From: Macrothele yani
Lineage: Eukaryota; Arthropoda; Arachnida; Araneae; Macrothelidae
Direction of reading: 5' to 3'
Assembly: GCA_039090855.1 (NCBI GenBank)
Contig: CM076997.1
Span: 165,942,709 to 166,006,708 of the forward strand
Length of the DNA stretch: 64,000 bases
Below are positions 12,003 to 23,499 of the stretch, one piece after another. The number at the start of each line of letters is the position of its first letter. Within the stretch, counting starts at the first letter, position 1. The notes beneath the pieces are model-generated. The model made no database searches. It saw only the letters and a program-made list of their open reading frames with translations, and was not told the DNA's origin. A program made the translations under genes and the position numbers.

Positions 12003-12216
12003 AACCGCCCCGGTGGCGCAGTGGTCTAAGCGCTGGCCAATGACATCTCGTCCGTGCAGGATCCGGGTTCGAATCCCGGTGTGGCATGGCTGTTTCGTTT
12101 GTCTTACGGCAGTGGTCCTCTCCCTTCACTGGAACCAGTGGCTCTATATCAGGGACGGGCGACTGCTTATAACCCATTGAGTTGCTCACGCTGGTCGTTA
12201 AACCTCCAATAAAAAA
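12003..12216 (+). mobile_element. tRNA-derived SINE (family A), head-to-tail with the previous copy
   Basis: It starts ACCGCCCCGGTGGCGCAGTG immediately after the A-rich end of the copy at 11794, so one copy inserted into the tail of the other or the pair arose in tandem. It has intact boxes A and B and ends in an A-rich tail. Confidence 0.9.
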
Positions 12217-12289
12217 AAAAAAGAAAAAAAAATCTTGAATAAAAAAAAAAAAAAACTGAAAGAGATATATGTACTAGTTTTTTTTTTTT

Positions 12290-12506
12290 TTTTTGGTATT
12301 GGAGGTTTAACGACCACCGTGAGCAACTCAATGGGCTATAAGCAGTCGCCCGTCCCTAATTTAGGGTCACTGGTTCCAGGGAAGGGAGAGAGCCAGTGCC
12401 GTAAGACAAACACAACATCCATACCTCACCGGGACTCGAACCCGGACCCCTTTTGGACGAATGATCAGAGGCCATAGCTTAAACCAATGCGCCACAGGGG
12501 CGGCTA
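12290..12506 (-). mobile_element. tRNA-derived SINE (family A), inverted copy
   Basis: This is the same family on the minus strand. Its poly-A tail appears as the T-run at 12279-12294, followed by the complement of the family body and then box B (CACCGGGACTCGAACCCGG) near 12427. With the copy at 12003 it forms a long inverted pair around an A/T-rich spacer. Confidence 0.9.
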
Positions 12507-12571
12507 GGTACTAGTTGCATCCACACCCTGGATGTAAGTTCACAGAAAGGATTAATAAGTTCCGGGACGAC

Positions 12572-12735
12572 TCGGAAGAAGAAATAGTACCTGTGTGGCC
12601 CTGAAAAAACTTTCAGGGAATTTTTCCTGAAAATGTTTCGGAAGAAGAAACAGTAACTGTGCGGCCCTGAAAAAAAGTTTAAGGAAATATTTCCCTGAAA
12701 ACGTTTTACAGAGTCTTACTTCAAACATGGTTCAC
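12572..12735. repeat. Tandem duplication of an ~82-bp unit
   Basis: The phrase TCGGAAGAAGAAATAGTA, followed by CTGTGTGGCCCTGAAAAAA and ATTTTTCCTGAAAA, is repeated about 80 bp later with small changes (TCGGAAGAAGAAACAGTA, CTGTGCGGCCCTGAAAAAA). There are only two copies. Confidence 0.75.
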
Positions 12736-12799
12736 GAGAGACCCCAAACTGCAATTTCGTGCACCCGCCTTTTTCAAGTGGAGATATCTGTAAGTGCAG

Positions 12800-12925
12800 A
12801 GGTGGCGCACATGTGAAGACGGCCAGTAGCAGTGCTAAGCCCTTGCCGTCGCAACTTAATTGGGAAAGCCTTCAGCTCCGGAGCAGAAGGATGCTAGTTC
12901 AAGTCTTTCCAACAGCCTAAAATGG
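12800..12925 (+). mobile_element. Possible second tRNA-like SINE head
   Basis: The string CTCCGGAGCAGAAGGATGCT followed by AGTTCAAGTCTTTCC resembles a degraded tRNA T-arm with box B. A very similar phrase (CTCCGGAGTAGGAAGACGTA, GTTCAAATCTTCACC) occurs at 17617-17660. The two copies suggest a dispersed SINE family different from family A. I cannot see its ends. Confidence 0.4.
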
Positions 12926-12959
12926 CTTTGAATATCATATCTTTTAATACTTACACATA

Positions 12960-13520
12960 ACTGTGCCGATTGACTGAATCTGGTTTTCAACAAATTTTAT
13001 TTAAGAAAAAAAGGCTGTTACATCATTCGCGCCCATCAAAAACATAAAAATACACATGACGTTTATAATGATATGTACACATAACAGAGGGTAAAACTAC
13101 CCAGATTAAAATAATAAAAACACGAATGCAGGCAAGCATTCTATGAGTATCGTAATGGTACAGGAATCTGGGGTCACGTGCAGCCCCATAATACGTGAAT
13201 TACAACTAGAGAAACACAGGAAGTGGTGTAATACTGCCTATAAGTTTTCGATGTACGTGTGCTCTACAAAGGAACAGTTAAGTAATAAAAAGCTATATCT
13301 TCAGAAAGTAAAATCTTATGCTTTGGCAGAAGATAGACCAAAAACAATGAAAAACAGGATTTTATGACCAAAACAATGAAAAATAGATTGCATTAACGTC
13401 TCTGTTCCACCTGAAGATGGGGTACGTGTTACCCCGAAAGTGCTAGTGGAGGTTTTAATTTGTAAATAGATTTCATCTTTTAATTAAATATCGTACATAG
13501 ACGGTGGTATTTGTTTTGTA
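12960..13520 (+). mobile_element. Penelope-like element remnant (terminal repeat part)
   Basis: The region carries a hammerhead-type motif (13406-13450) followed by an AT-rich stretch with CGTACATAGACGGTGGTA. That stretch resembles CGTGTATAGACGGTAAAA at the end of the Penelope-like insertion at 56484. No GIY-YIG or reverse transcriptase motif remains. I treat it as a solo terminal repeat; the outer limits are approximate. Confidence 0.5.
13406..13450 (+). ncRNA. Hammerhead ribozyme-like motif
   Basis: Core boxes CTGAAGA (13411-13417) and GAAA (13436-13439) flank a stem II of GGGGTA with TACCCC. The outer stem is TCCAC (13406-13410) with GTGGA (13446-13450). After GAAA, the GTGCTA segment gives a two-base-pair stem III with a UG loop and A as the base before the cleavage point. 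Penelope-like elements are known to carry hammerhead ribozymes with very short stem III. All invariant core positions I know look intact. Confidence 0.7.
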
Positions 13521-14535
13521 TAGGATTTTAAATGTTCGGATATCGGTTTTACACAAAGAAAACGTAAGAGCATTCACATAAAGAGGGTCACCTCTTAACT
13601 GACACTCCACACAATCAGAACATAGGATACGAGCAATAATGACACATATATCGTGCAATAATAACCAAAACTGTCATCTTATGAATGAACAGTGTGGCAG
13701 TTTTCATACAGAATGAAAACCGGAATTTCAAATTTTTCTTTTATTAAAATAACTCTGTGAAATTAAGTTCTTGATACTAGAAAGAACCAAAGGAATGCTG
13801 TCGCGCAGAATCGCTTGAGTGATTTGATGAAACGTGGAAATCAGAAGGAGCTAAATAAAAAGGATTTGTTTGCAAAACATTTTGTGATTACAAAGAACAT
13901 TACATAATTCACGAGAACAAAAACAGAAATAATGCTGTAATAAATGTTCTTATGATTGTATAGGGTCCCATATTTAGTCACTTGTGGCCAATTATAATAA
14001 TTTTAGATTTGAATGGAAAAATAAGAAACGCAAAAATCAAATTTAAATAAAACTGTCTTTGAAAGAATTAAGACCCTGCATTTTCCAAAACTAATGGTTA
14101 GAAGGTTTGTAACTGATTATTTTACTCAGCAGAGAAACAAACGAATGACTCCTAAGTTTGGTTACAAAGCGGTTAATGATAATAATGATCTATACTTTAT
14201 TATTATTCAATCTAAAACAAGTGGATGACCGAATAAGTATTTTTTTTTTCCGAATTCTGTGGCCATCAAAGTCTAAGTCACTAAATTGAAGCCTCTGGTT
14301 CCAGTATCGTAAGGAAGGTCCCATGCTTCCTTTGAATGCCCTGACTAGGTTCTGATGGTGAGCCAGAAGCACGTATCTCTAACAACTCAGCCAGGAAGAC
14401 CTACACAAAATACCTCCAAAATTGTATTATAACACATACAATTGCTGAAATTAGCTGGACATTTTTTCTCAAAGCACAACTTGACAACGCCGGTTGAAAA
14501 AGGGAAATTGAAGTATCTGTTTGGCTAATTCCTCC
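13521..14535. other. Unassigned AT-rich intergenic DNA
   Basis: Nothing is recognisable apart from homopolymer runs. Confidence 0.45.
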
Positions 14536-14738
14536 TTGCCGGCCCGGTGGCGCAGTGGTCTAAGCGTTGGTTTCTGATCTTTCGTCCGATGTAGGTCCGG
14601 GTTGAATCCCGGTGAGGAATAGATGTTGTGTATTGTCTCTCTCTCCCTTTTCTGGGACCAGTTGCGGAAAATTGGGGATGGGAGAGCGTATTGTCCACTG
14701 AATCGCTCACGGTAGTCGTTAAATCTACAGTCAAAAAA
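14536..14738 (+). mobile_element. tRNA-derived SINE (family A), diverged
   Basis: GCCGGCCCGGTGGCGCAGTG starts the copy. Box B reads GGGTTGAATCCCGGTGAGG, with one C missing from TTCGAATC. The body is shortened around GGAAAATTGGGGATGGGAG and ends CTCACGGTAGTCGTTAAAT. Confidence 0.85.
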
Positions 14739-16741
14739 ATCTCCCTCGATTGTTAGAGAAGGTCGTATAATTTGTGCAGTCATAAATGTGTGAAGAATGC
14801 GAAAAAACAAAAAAAGTACCACATTGTTTCATTCAGAAATTCTTCACAAAAACAACTTATAATTATTAAAATAAAATGTTGATTTATAACAAGGTTCTTT
14901 CTAGTATCAAGAACTTAATTCCACGTACCTGGTATGGAAACTATCAGTTTATAATATTCGTAAGCTAGTTCGCTAATTATTTCCAATTTGGCCTTTCTTA
15001 TATCAAAAACAGAATGTAACCAAATAAACAGTAAAAGTAACGGAGTGTTAAAAACTAAACATTTTTAGGAGCAATTTCTACTGCAAATCAGCCAAGACCA
15101 ATAAAAAATATTCAGAAATGACAAACAAAAACACAATGACAATTTTCCAAATGACCGCATTAAAAACAATTTCCACTTTCAAAGGTTTTCAAATATTAGC
15201 CAAACGTGAAAACAAAATTAGCATGAAAATTTGAGCTACAATTTTAACAGGAAATCCGACGTAGTTACCTACAATAGTTATTCGAAGCAAAAGGCTTTGA
15301 AAAAAATTGAAACAGAATATAAAAATATCGTTGGAGTATTAGTGGAGATAAACTCCTACTCTTAAGGCGAAAATAAAAATCTCAGAGAAATTTCAGTTAA
15401 GATTATCATAACAATATTTTGACAAAGTTCAGAATTTGTGGTTTGTGAATAAATATATTAATATGGTAAAAGGTGTAATAAAAATTAAAATCAAATATTA
15501 TTTATATATATCTTCAATATGAAATGCTTTTTAAAAAAATTACTGTTTTATATGAAATAAGTGCCTTAAAATAAGATTTCCAAATCGTACGAAATTTCGA
15601 ATTTTTGTTATTTGTATATAGCATTTATATTATCTGTTTCCCAGCATAACGGGTATACTTGATTATTAATAATCTCCCATGACTATAAGTGTAGATAGTT
15701 CATGGATTTACAAATTAAAACACAGAAAAGTAATTCTAAAATTAATGGAGTAAAAAATGAAAACATGCGTGATCGCGCGGAGTAGAACAGTGTAACACTC
15801 GCCACAAAGCGCCTTGAAGGATGAAAATTTTTAAATAGATAAACAGTGAACAGTTTCAATCATTCCGTCAGCATTTACCTAAGATTGAGATATTCTGTAT
15901 TTTTGTTCTTAGTGTTTCAGAAACCATACGGAGCAGTTTTAAGGATCAGATCATCATGAAAAAATATCTGTACAAGAAATAAAGCTGGAAGACGTGAAAA
16001 GTTATTTTTAAGTTGTTACGTGAGGATAACATGGACAGCAGATGGTACATTTAAAGGGATACACTGTTTATTTCACAAGGTTTAGCAAAAGGGGCGACCT
16101 CTGGAATTTTCCTCCCCCCCCCAAAAAAAAATAATCACGAAACTTCAGAATACACAGTCTTACATTATACACATCTCATCGTTCATGATATACCTAGAAG
16201 TATTTTATAAAGGCATTTTCAGAGTTATTTTAGTAAATGAGGCAGTAGGATTCTGTCAAAAAATTCGTTTTTGAAGAACGAGAATATACAGGGATTAAGT
16301 AAAAGGGACATACTTTTCTTTCAAATGTGTGTGTTATGGATATCCATCCCAGCACTGGAATGTGATCTCATTTAAAATCCAAATAAGCGTTTTGAGAGTA
16401 AAATGATGATAGTGCGGAAAGAAAATACAGGACGTGACTTGTGGTGCCCATTCCAGATATGGTTCAAAGGAGAAGAAAGGTGGAAGAGCTGAAACTTCTT
16501 CCTTTTTTAAATTATACGTTTGCCTTGCTGCCGTGCAGAAATAAGAAAACCAAATAAAAAACGAAAAATAAGGTTATACTCCCAGAAGGTAATTTGTTAC
16601 GCGTTCCACCTTTACATTTTGTCCATGGAAATAAACATTCATTTTCCAAGCATTATTTTAAATCATCAACGGACAATGAATGTTCAGTTTTGTGAGAATG
16701 GACATAGTCAAACAAGTTAGTAAAATCATGCAATGCACTGA
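14739..16741. other. Unassigned AT-rich intergenic DNA
   Basis: I see no coding or repeat structure beyond a short C-run followed by an A-run near 16113. Confidence 0.45.
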
Positions 16742-17165
16742 TTATGATACGCTTTCCAACATACCAGAAATCATTATACTCAAGTTATTACTCACGTTAT
16801 GAGGATAATGGCTGTGGAATAGATCTCGCTCCTGTGCCCCGACCTTTGACCCCATTTTGATGCTATTCAACATAATTGGTTCAGTATACCTCCGGAAAAA
16901 CATAATAATGTTTTGTCGCAATAGAAGCATTTTCAATCAAGTTATGGGGATAATGGCTGTGGAATAAATTTCGCTCCTGTGTCCTTATCTTTGATCCCAT
17001 TTGTTCCATTTTCAATAGGGTTCCTTCCCAGGTGGTTCCCTACCACATTCTAAAATTGCATCGAAATCGAACCACTTTTACGTGAGTTATCGTGCCGACG
17101 GACGGACAAACAGACGGAAAAAGCTGGAACATATACGCTTCTTCAACTTACAGTTGGAAATCGTA
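16742..17165 (-). repeat. Dispersed repeat R, inverted copy
   Basis: Read on the minus strand it matches the tandem repeat at 32917-33357 and the copy at 34195. Shared phrases are AAGAAGCGTATATGTTCCAGC, GATAACTCACGTAAAAGTGG, GATTTCGATG, AACCACCTGG and TCAAAGATAAGGACA (all in complement here). The left end, GATTATGATACGCTTTCCAAC, matches the right end of the 34195 copy. It encodes nothing obvious and its class is unknown. Confidence 0.7.
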
Positions 17166-17584
17166 AAAACGACAGAACTTCAATAAATTATTTAAAGAAC
17201 TAAAAAAATGGAAGCAGCCATTTTTGAGATTGCAACAATATTGAAGCTCAAAAATGTGGTACGAGTGTCTTAAGATCAGTAGCCACACAAATATTTTTCA
17301 AAAAGACAACTTAAAATCATTTAACAATCAAAACTTTCAAAACGATTTGGTTTTATTTTTCCATACAATGACTTTTTTTTGACTAGGACAGACAGAAGGC
17401 TTGCTTTCTCTCTCCATTTTCTACACATTAAGAAACACACTTTCCAGAACATGGAACCGTTTCACCATGTTTCATTTCTCGACATTTTACAGTATTACAA
17501 GCAAGATATAACGTACAATCTGCTGTTAAGTATTATAAATGACATACGATTGAGGTGGTGCATGAGTTAAATCGACGATGAAAC

Positions 17585-17665
17585 AGCGATAAGCCAGTTC
17601 AGTTGGGGTAAGAGTTGCTCCGGAGTAGGAAGACGTAGTTCAAATCTTCACCAACAAAAAGGTAT
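17585..17665 (+). mobile_element. Possible tRNA-like SINE head (second family)
   Basis: The string GCCAGTTCAGTTGGGGTAAG resembles a tRNA box A, and GTAGTTCAAATCTTCACC a box B about 40 bp later. It matches the degraded sequence at 12800-12925. Confidence 0.4.
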
Positions 17666-20600
17666 ACGTTATAAAATCACGATGCATTTGTTTCTTGCCG
17701 GTACATTTTGTTCCGGATTCAGTTCAGCTACTCAGGTACATTAATAGTTGTTTGAACGTTGCACGTAGCTGCCTGGTATGTGATTTGAGATGCAATCTGA
17801 ATATTTTCGTTATTGTAATGAATGACTGTTTTTCGGGTACCACCTCCTGGAGCCCCAACCCCCAAAATATTCTTTTTTGCACTATATGTCTGCACATCTT
17901 GCAATCAGTGGAGTAATAACATATTAGGTATATATGAATACTGGAAAAATATCATTTATAAGTATATCATACCTCTCTACAAACTACGATAATCGTCCTT
18001 CCGTTAAGTGCTAAACTGTCTTTTATTCTGTGCTGTTTCACTTTCTATGATTCCATAGCTCTGGCTACGGCGATGAATATCCTCTTTAACCGTTTAACAG
18101 ACTGAAACAACTTAATTCGGGATTAGAAAAAGGGACAGAAATCAGCAAGAACCCGCGCATCAGATAGCCGCCCGGCTGGAACGAGTGAACCTGCGTTTTA
18201 TAAAAGCGTTGTTTTCCCTTAGCTTTGTTATTCAACGTGATCTTTTAGGGAGATGATTAACACTAATATTTTATGACTGATTACCTACTGAAAGGGACTT
18301 AGCAATAGCGTCAACCTAAAAAGAGAGAAAAAAGATATTCGAGTCACTTGTTTCTTCCCAGTTGCAAAATGCCAGTGTCTTTCTCCATCATGCCTTGGGT
18401 CATGGAGCACATGATTAAGAGCTATAAAAGGGAATGCTTATCACCAGTAACAGTACTATAGTCTCTACTGCTCTGGTGAGAGGGGAGAAGGAATCGTTTG
18501 ACCGTAAATTTCGTACAACCTGGCCTCTGTGTAAACTTTCTGTTTGCGGAGCGTAAAAACCTTTGGGCACCATTTCGCTCAGACGCATCGGGTACTTAAA
18601 TGTTAAGAATGAATGGAATGAAAGTGAATTCGACAAGTACATCTTCTGTATTCCTTTATGAACTGAAGCTAATGCAATTTATTCAGCTGGAATCTGGTTG
18701 TGAAGCACCGCATCAGCATACATTGGGAGAGCGAGTCACACACGTCGTCAGGAAAAATTCAATTCCGTGCACCGATAGAAAGACCATTCTCAAATAACCT
18801 AACCTGTTTTGCTTCTCCTGATCCATTGGTCATTGGAACAATTTCAGTCGCTAATAGCAGCGTACGTTCGCTTTTTAGAGTCACATATGTGGTCTCATCT
18901 ATGCCTTTGGTTTAAATAGAAGGAGCATAAGTATGGTGCATTTGTTTGCCGCAAGCAAGCCCACTCCTTCGAAATTGCGACTTGGATACGTCCATTGCAC
19001 TCAGGAAACAACGAAAAAGAGTTCAGATTTGAGATATAATCCATGAATATTCTGTTTTTTTTTTTTTTTTTTTTTTTTTTTGTCATAGGAATATTCACTC
19101 TTTTCTTAGATACAGGTATATAAATGAAGTGTACATTTGAGAACACGCTATAGAGAAGTTAAATTTTGCATAACAAAAGTATAAAAAGCGCAGATTTGCC
19201 GTACTATTGAAAGCGCAACACAAAAATAAATCATAAACTTTTGCTCAAAGGAGGTTCTTTAGATTTGTACGCACCGAATTAACAGCTTCTCGAAAATCAT
19301 TCTGCAGTGGATTTTTTTCTGCTGGTGTGGCCGACACTAATATGATCGCATTTATTTCATTTCCATCCAGCGGATGGAGTTATGTATTTTTTAATTCTTT
19401 TTCGTTTTGTGAAAATGTTCCTCGGTGGCCCGTTTCAGCTTGACACAAGTGAAATGTAATTTGTGAGCCCGTGATTTAGAACTTTATCCTTTTCTCAGGG
19501 CGAATCTATTTCTAATTAAGATCAGAAAGGAGAGCGGCTTATCTGACGTGACGTCCTGCGTTACTTCATTCCAGCGTTAAAAGACACAGTTCATCAATTG
19601 TGCTACCTTTCTTGCTGTTCGGCGGAGTTTGCGCTAAGTGCAGGTGATCACCCCACGCAGGAAACACATCATTATCCTCGACTGTGACCTGCGAATAAAC
19701 AAGGCAAACACCTAGTTTCCGAGGATGGGAGAAAATGATCGTATCTCCAGAAAGAGCGCGGAATCCAATCAGTGGAAATGGTCAGAAGATTAACCAACCG
19801 GGCTTTAGCGTGATTTGGTAGTCCGCAGTCCCGAAGGTTAATTGCTTCCCAAAGAGAAGGGCATAAATATTTTCGCTTGCATTTTATCTGGGATTTAAGC
19901 GTTCATACCTTTAAACTGTAAAACTTGAAACATAAAATTCGTTTCAGATTATATGTGTTCAGAAGTTCTGGCGATAATGCGAAATTTCAGATGTAACTTT
20001 CGTAAAAATGAGAACTCCAATGCACTAAATGCGATACATTCAATTTCATTCACTGCAACGGTACATTTAAAAGAGCGCATAGTTGCTATAAATTACGGAT
20101 TCTATTTAAGTTCAGTTCATTCGATATCTAAACGAGCATATAATAACAGGCTACGCAAGTAAAGCAATTAAAGGCGACGTATCATTTGAAGTATACGAAT
20201 TTAGCAGTAAAGTTTAATCAGTGCCTGGCTCTTATTACTAATATAATGTAGATTTAGTTGTCCAATCGGCCAAATCGCGAACGTTGATCAAAAAGTATCA
20301 AGACTGAACACATGTCTCCGAAAGGTATGTATTCAGTGAATTAGATATAGTTATATATACCGAGTACAGCTGAGCTGGTAATTTCATGATTTCGGTATGA
20401 TATGCATTATAGTCCTTTTCCATAGTTTGAAATTTATTAATTTCTTGAAAATGAATGCATCATGCATTGCGACTTAAAAAGCATTTAGAAACGCAGCAGA
20501 TGAAATCATGTACGAAAAAGTATCGGTGTGAAGGTTTTTGCAGATCTAATGAAACTCAGTTTCCATCAAAAGTAACGTAGACTCTCGACACCCGTCAACA

Positions 20601-20924
20601 TTAGTCTCTTCCAAAGAGGAGAAGGTCGATGAATCACTTGGTCAAGAAGACTTCCCTTTCAAATCATTTATCACCCACTGTTAAAACATTTCAAAAAACT
20701 GCTCAGTTGTGTATAAAGTAATGACGGCTCTGAACTACAGTTAGGGTGTTAAATAAATTCATCACAATTCAGAACCAAACATGGTTTAGATGATCTCACG
20801 TGTTTAAAGAACACTATATCAGAATTTCTGTTATCCGAAGAAAATAGAGAAGAAATGTGATTTTGAAAAAGTATAAGGGGAACATCCCCAGTATTACTAT
20901 AACATCATTTCGTGCTATGCGTAA
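17666..20924. other. Unassigned intergenic DNA
   Basis: A 27-base T-run lies at about 19056-19082. Several open frames of 60-80 codons exist but show no family resemblance, and their overlap on both strands is what AT-rich random sequence gives. Confidence 0.45.
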
Positions 20925-21076
20925 CCTATAAAAAACATAGACCTAAGTCATTGCACGATTCAATTTTATGTAAAAATATCCTCAAGTACTATACTGAACT
21001 ATATTTATTTACATGAGGTTAAAAAACTATATACAATAGTTTAAAAAGTTGTATTTCCCGTATCATTGCTCACGTC

Positions 21077-21448
21077 TTGAGGTTGAGATTCACTACACTT
21101 GCGCACCCGTCCAATGAAATCAGATTTGTGGGTTCGTTAGATTACTTACCTAGTGTTTGCTCTGGTTTGAGTAATCTGTGCCGAGGTTGCCATTTGGCCT
21201 TCGGTCTAAAGACTAGATCGTTATTTTCTTTCATTCGTAAATATCGGGACCCTCTTCACAAACTTTCCAGACATGGGGTTTATTGTGTTCCACTTAGGTC
21301 GGTTATTCCTGATGTACCTGATAGTACAAACATAGGTTCTACTTTTAGAAATTTTGGTATCAGGTTGGCTGAACATCAGTATCATGTCAGACGTAAGTCT
21401 ACTGATACTTCTAAATGTAGAAAAACATTCGTGCACATGAACCATTAG
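21077..21448 (+). pseudogene. GIY-YIG endonuclease domain of a Penelope-like element (first part)
   Basis: An open frame of 123 residues holds DPLHKLSRHGVYCVP, which fits the linker and the 'GVY' half of the GIY motif. It is followed by NFGIRLAEHQYHVRRKSTDT, the helix with the conserved Arg, Glu and His of the GIY-YIG domain. This domain nicks the target DNA in Penelope retrotransposition. The usual Cys-rich part between GVY and YIG is replaced by diverged sequence, so it is probably non-functional. The nested palindrome cuts the frame at VHMNH. The downstream part, near 22400-22680, holds the typical MESMFIYQFGDKCCNDD-like tail. Confidence 0.68.
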
Positions 21449-22399
21449 GATGAATACCGTCTTCACACGATTTTAATGATCTTAAAATATGAAATATATG
21501 TACAATTAAAATAATCTAAAACACACCAGCACTTTCAGAGCGACAGTCGCCCCATCATTAGGTGTGATAGGATCTCCCAAACCGTTCAGTATAAATATCT
21601 GTAGTGCGCCATAACTGCAATCGACGTAACATCATTTTGCGACGTACGCGCCATCTGTCCCGGCGGTTAAACCACGATCACAGCGACACCAAATCACAAA
21701 TCGTAAACATGATTATAACTGCAACATTAAGTATTAAAGTCTAAAAAAGGAAGATAGTTCTGTGGATTGTCCAACACTTGTAGACAAAAGACGTCTCCAA
21801 ATATCAGGTAGATCCCAAAGGCAATTATCATTACAGCAACTTCGTTTGAACGCGGAAATGAACAAACTTTCAGTCACCAGTAGCATGTGTGTAGAGCCTC
21901 TACACACATGCACAAACTCTCAATCACCAATAGCATGTGTGTAGAGCCTCTACACACATGCTACTGGTGAAGGACAGTTTGTTCATTTCCGCGTTCAAAC
22001 GAAGTTGCTGTAATGATAATTGCCCTTGGGATCTACCTGATATTTGGAAACGTCTTTTGTCTACAAGTGTTGGACAATCCGCAGAACTATCTTCCTTTTT
22101 AGACTTTAATACTTAATGTTGCAGTTATAATCATGTTTACGATTTGTGATGTGGTGTCGCTCTGATCGTAGTTTAACCGCCGGAACAGATGGCGCGTACG
22201 TTGCAAAATTATGTTACGTCGATTGCAGTTATGGCGCACTACAGATATTTATACTGAACGGTTTGGGAGATCCGATCACACCTGATGATGGGGCGGCTGT
22301 CGCTCTGAAAGTGCTGGTGTGTTTTAGAGTATTTTAATCGTACATATATTTCATATTTTAAGATCATTAAAATCGTGTGAAGACGGTATTTATCCTAAT
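21444..22399. mobile_element. 956-bp foldback element nested in the Penelope-like element
   Basis: The left half starts ATTAGGATGAATACCGTCTT and the right half ends with its near-perfect complement (AAGACGGTATTTATCCTAAT). The symmetry runs inward to a short asymmetric centre near 21900-21950. Each arm holds a hammerhead-like core, in the left arm (minus strand) with a CTAATGA defect and in the right arm at 22277-22321. The ribozyme cores suggest that the arms are Penelope terminal repeats in inverted orientation. The host coding frame resumes directly after it. Confidence 0.75.
22277..22321 (+). ncRNA. Hammerhead-like motif, degenerate
   Basis: CACAC at 22277, core CTGATGA (22282-22288), stem II with G-U pairs, GAAA (22307-22310) and closing GTGTG (22317-22321). 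The base before the cleavage point is G, which blocks cleavage in known hammerheads, so this copy is probably inactive. Confidence 0.6.
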
Positions 22400-22770
22400 A
22401 CTGATACTTCTCTCTCACGCCTGGTCAGTGCTGGTACTTACATTCCTGACTGGAATGTTTCGCATCTGTTGACTTACGGCCCAAATGACAAAGTTTCTTT
22501 ATTGTATATGGAAAGCATGTTTATTTACCAGTTCGGTGATAAATGTTGCAATGATGATATGCCGTACCATATTCCTCGGGCCTGGAAGAACTTGTTACAT
22601 GGACTACCATTACCTTTATAATTACTATTCTGAGTTTATTTTTGCAGAGGGCGTTACGAATGTATTTCAGTGATGCATGTCATTGCTGTACCGTCAGGCG
22701 GCGCTTTATAGTTTCTTCAATACCATCATATTAAAACTATTTAAGAACCCTGGGTTCATATGCTGTGTGT

Positions 22771-22811
22771 CACCCGATGATGCGGTAGCTGCTACTGTGA
22801 AAGATCTTGTG
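22771..22811 (+). ncRNA. Hammerhead-like motif, degenerate
   Basis: CAC outer stem, core CCGATGA (first U changed to C), a seven-pair stem II around a CTG loop, GAAA at 22799-22802 and GTG closing at 22809. The layout matches the motifs at 13406 and 56348. The core change suggests loss of activity. Confidence 0.55.
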
Positions 22812-22940
22812 TTTTTAAACTATTGTATGTAGCTTTTTAAATTCATGCAAAAATAATATATAGTTCAGTATAGTACTTGAGGTTATTTTTACATGAAATT
22901 GGATCGTGCAATGACTTAGGTCTATGTTTTTTTATACATT

Positions 22941-23499
22941 CCCAGTATGACTAAACAAAATATCATTCAACAGCTTTTGCAGAACAGACTACTGATACTT
23001 CTCTCTCACGCTTAGTCATTGCTGGTACCCTACCAGGACCCTAAAATGTTGTGTCGCTCAGAATATCATTACGCCCAATTTGTCTGTTTTTCCTTTCAGA
23101 ATTTCTCCCCTGCCTTTTTCAAGTTACCAGAAGCAGGAGAAGCGCTAGGTTACCGCACGGAACTTCAGATCTGTAGTCCTGGTGTGTATTGACATTCAGT
23201 TATTTCCAGGAGACGATCACTGCATTCTGCAACACAGAAAGCACGTGATATCATGAGAGTAAGTAACATAGCCCTGGGATATAGCTACGCCTGCTTTACG
23301 TATTTGTTTAGCGACAATAATGGTGACTGAGGGTGACTTCTACTAATCCCGTAGAGGCCGTGTAAAATCAAAGAACAAGTGTATGTAGGAACTCGTACTC
23401 ACTCACACGGGCGTTTTCTGGAGGTTGTGGTAATTTGGATGCTTGAGCGTTTTGACTATCATGGTCGTTAAAGGGTTAAATGTACAAATAGTTTGGAAG
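22941..23499. other. Unassigned stretch
   Basis: The phrase ACTGATACTTCTCTCTCACG near 22990 repeats one at about 22400. A second scrap of the Penelope coding region therefore lies just outside the right inverted repeat (22990-23040). Nothing else is recognised. Confidence 0.4.

Larger units (their letters stand above)
20925..22940 (+). mobile_element. Penelope-like retroelement, truncated, with inverted terminal segments
   Basis: The ends are inverted repeats of roughly 115-125 bp: ACATAGACCTAAGTCATTGC near 20935 pairs with GCAATGACTTAGGTCTATGT near 22908. Inside the left arm lies a GIY-YIG-type coding segment on the plus strand (21077-21448). Its continuation reappears at about 22400-22680 after a nested 956-bp palindrome. 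The right side carries a hammerhead-like core at 22771-22811. Penelope-like elements encode reverse transcriptase plus a C-terminal GIY-YIG endonuclease and are often 5'-truncated and flanked by inverted or tandem terminal repeats. The reverse transcriptase part is missing here. Confidence 0.7.

Noticed and set aside
11794..12510. Functional tRNA genes
   Set aside because: Boxes A and B are present, but cloverleaf pairing fails and the same 200-bp body follows each copy, so they are SINEs.
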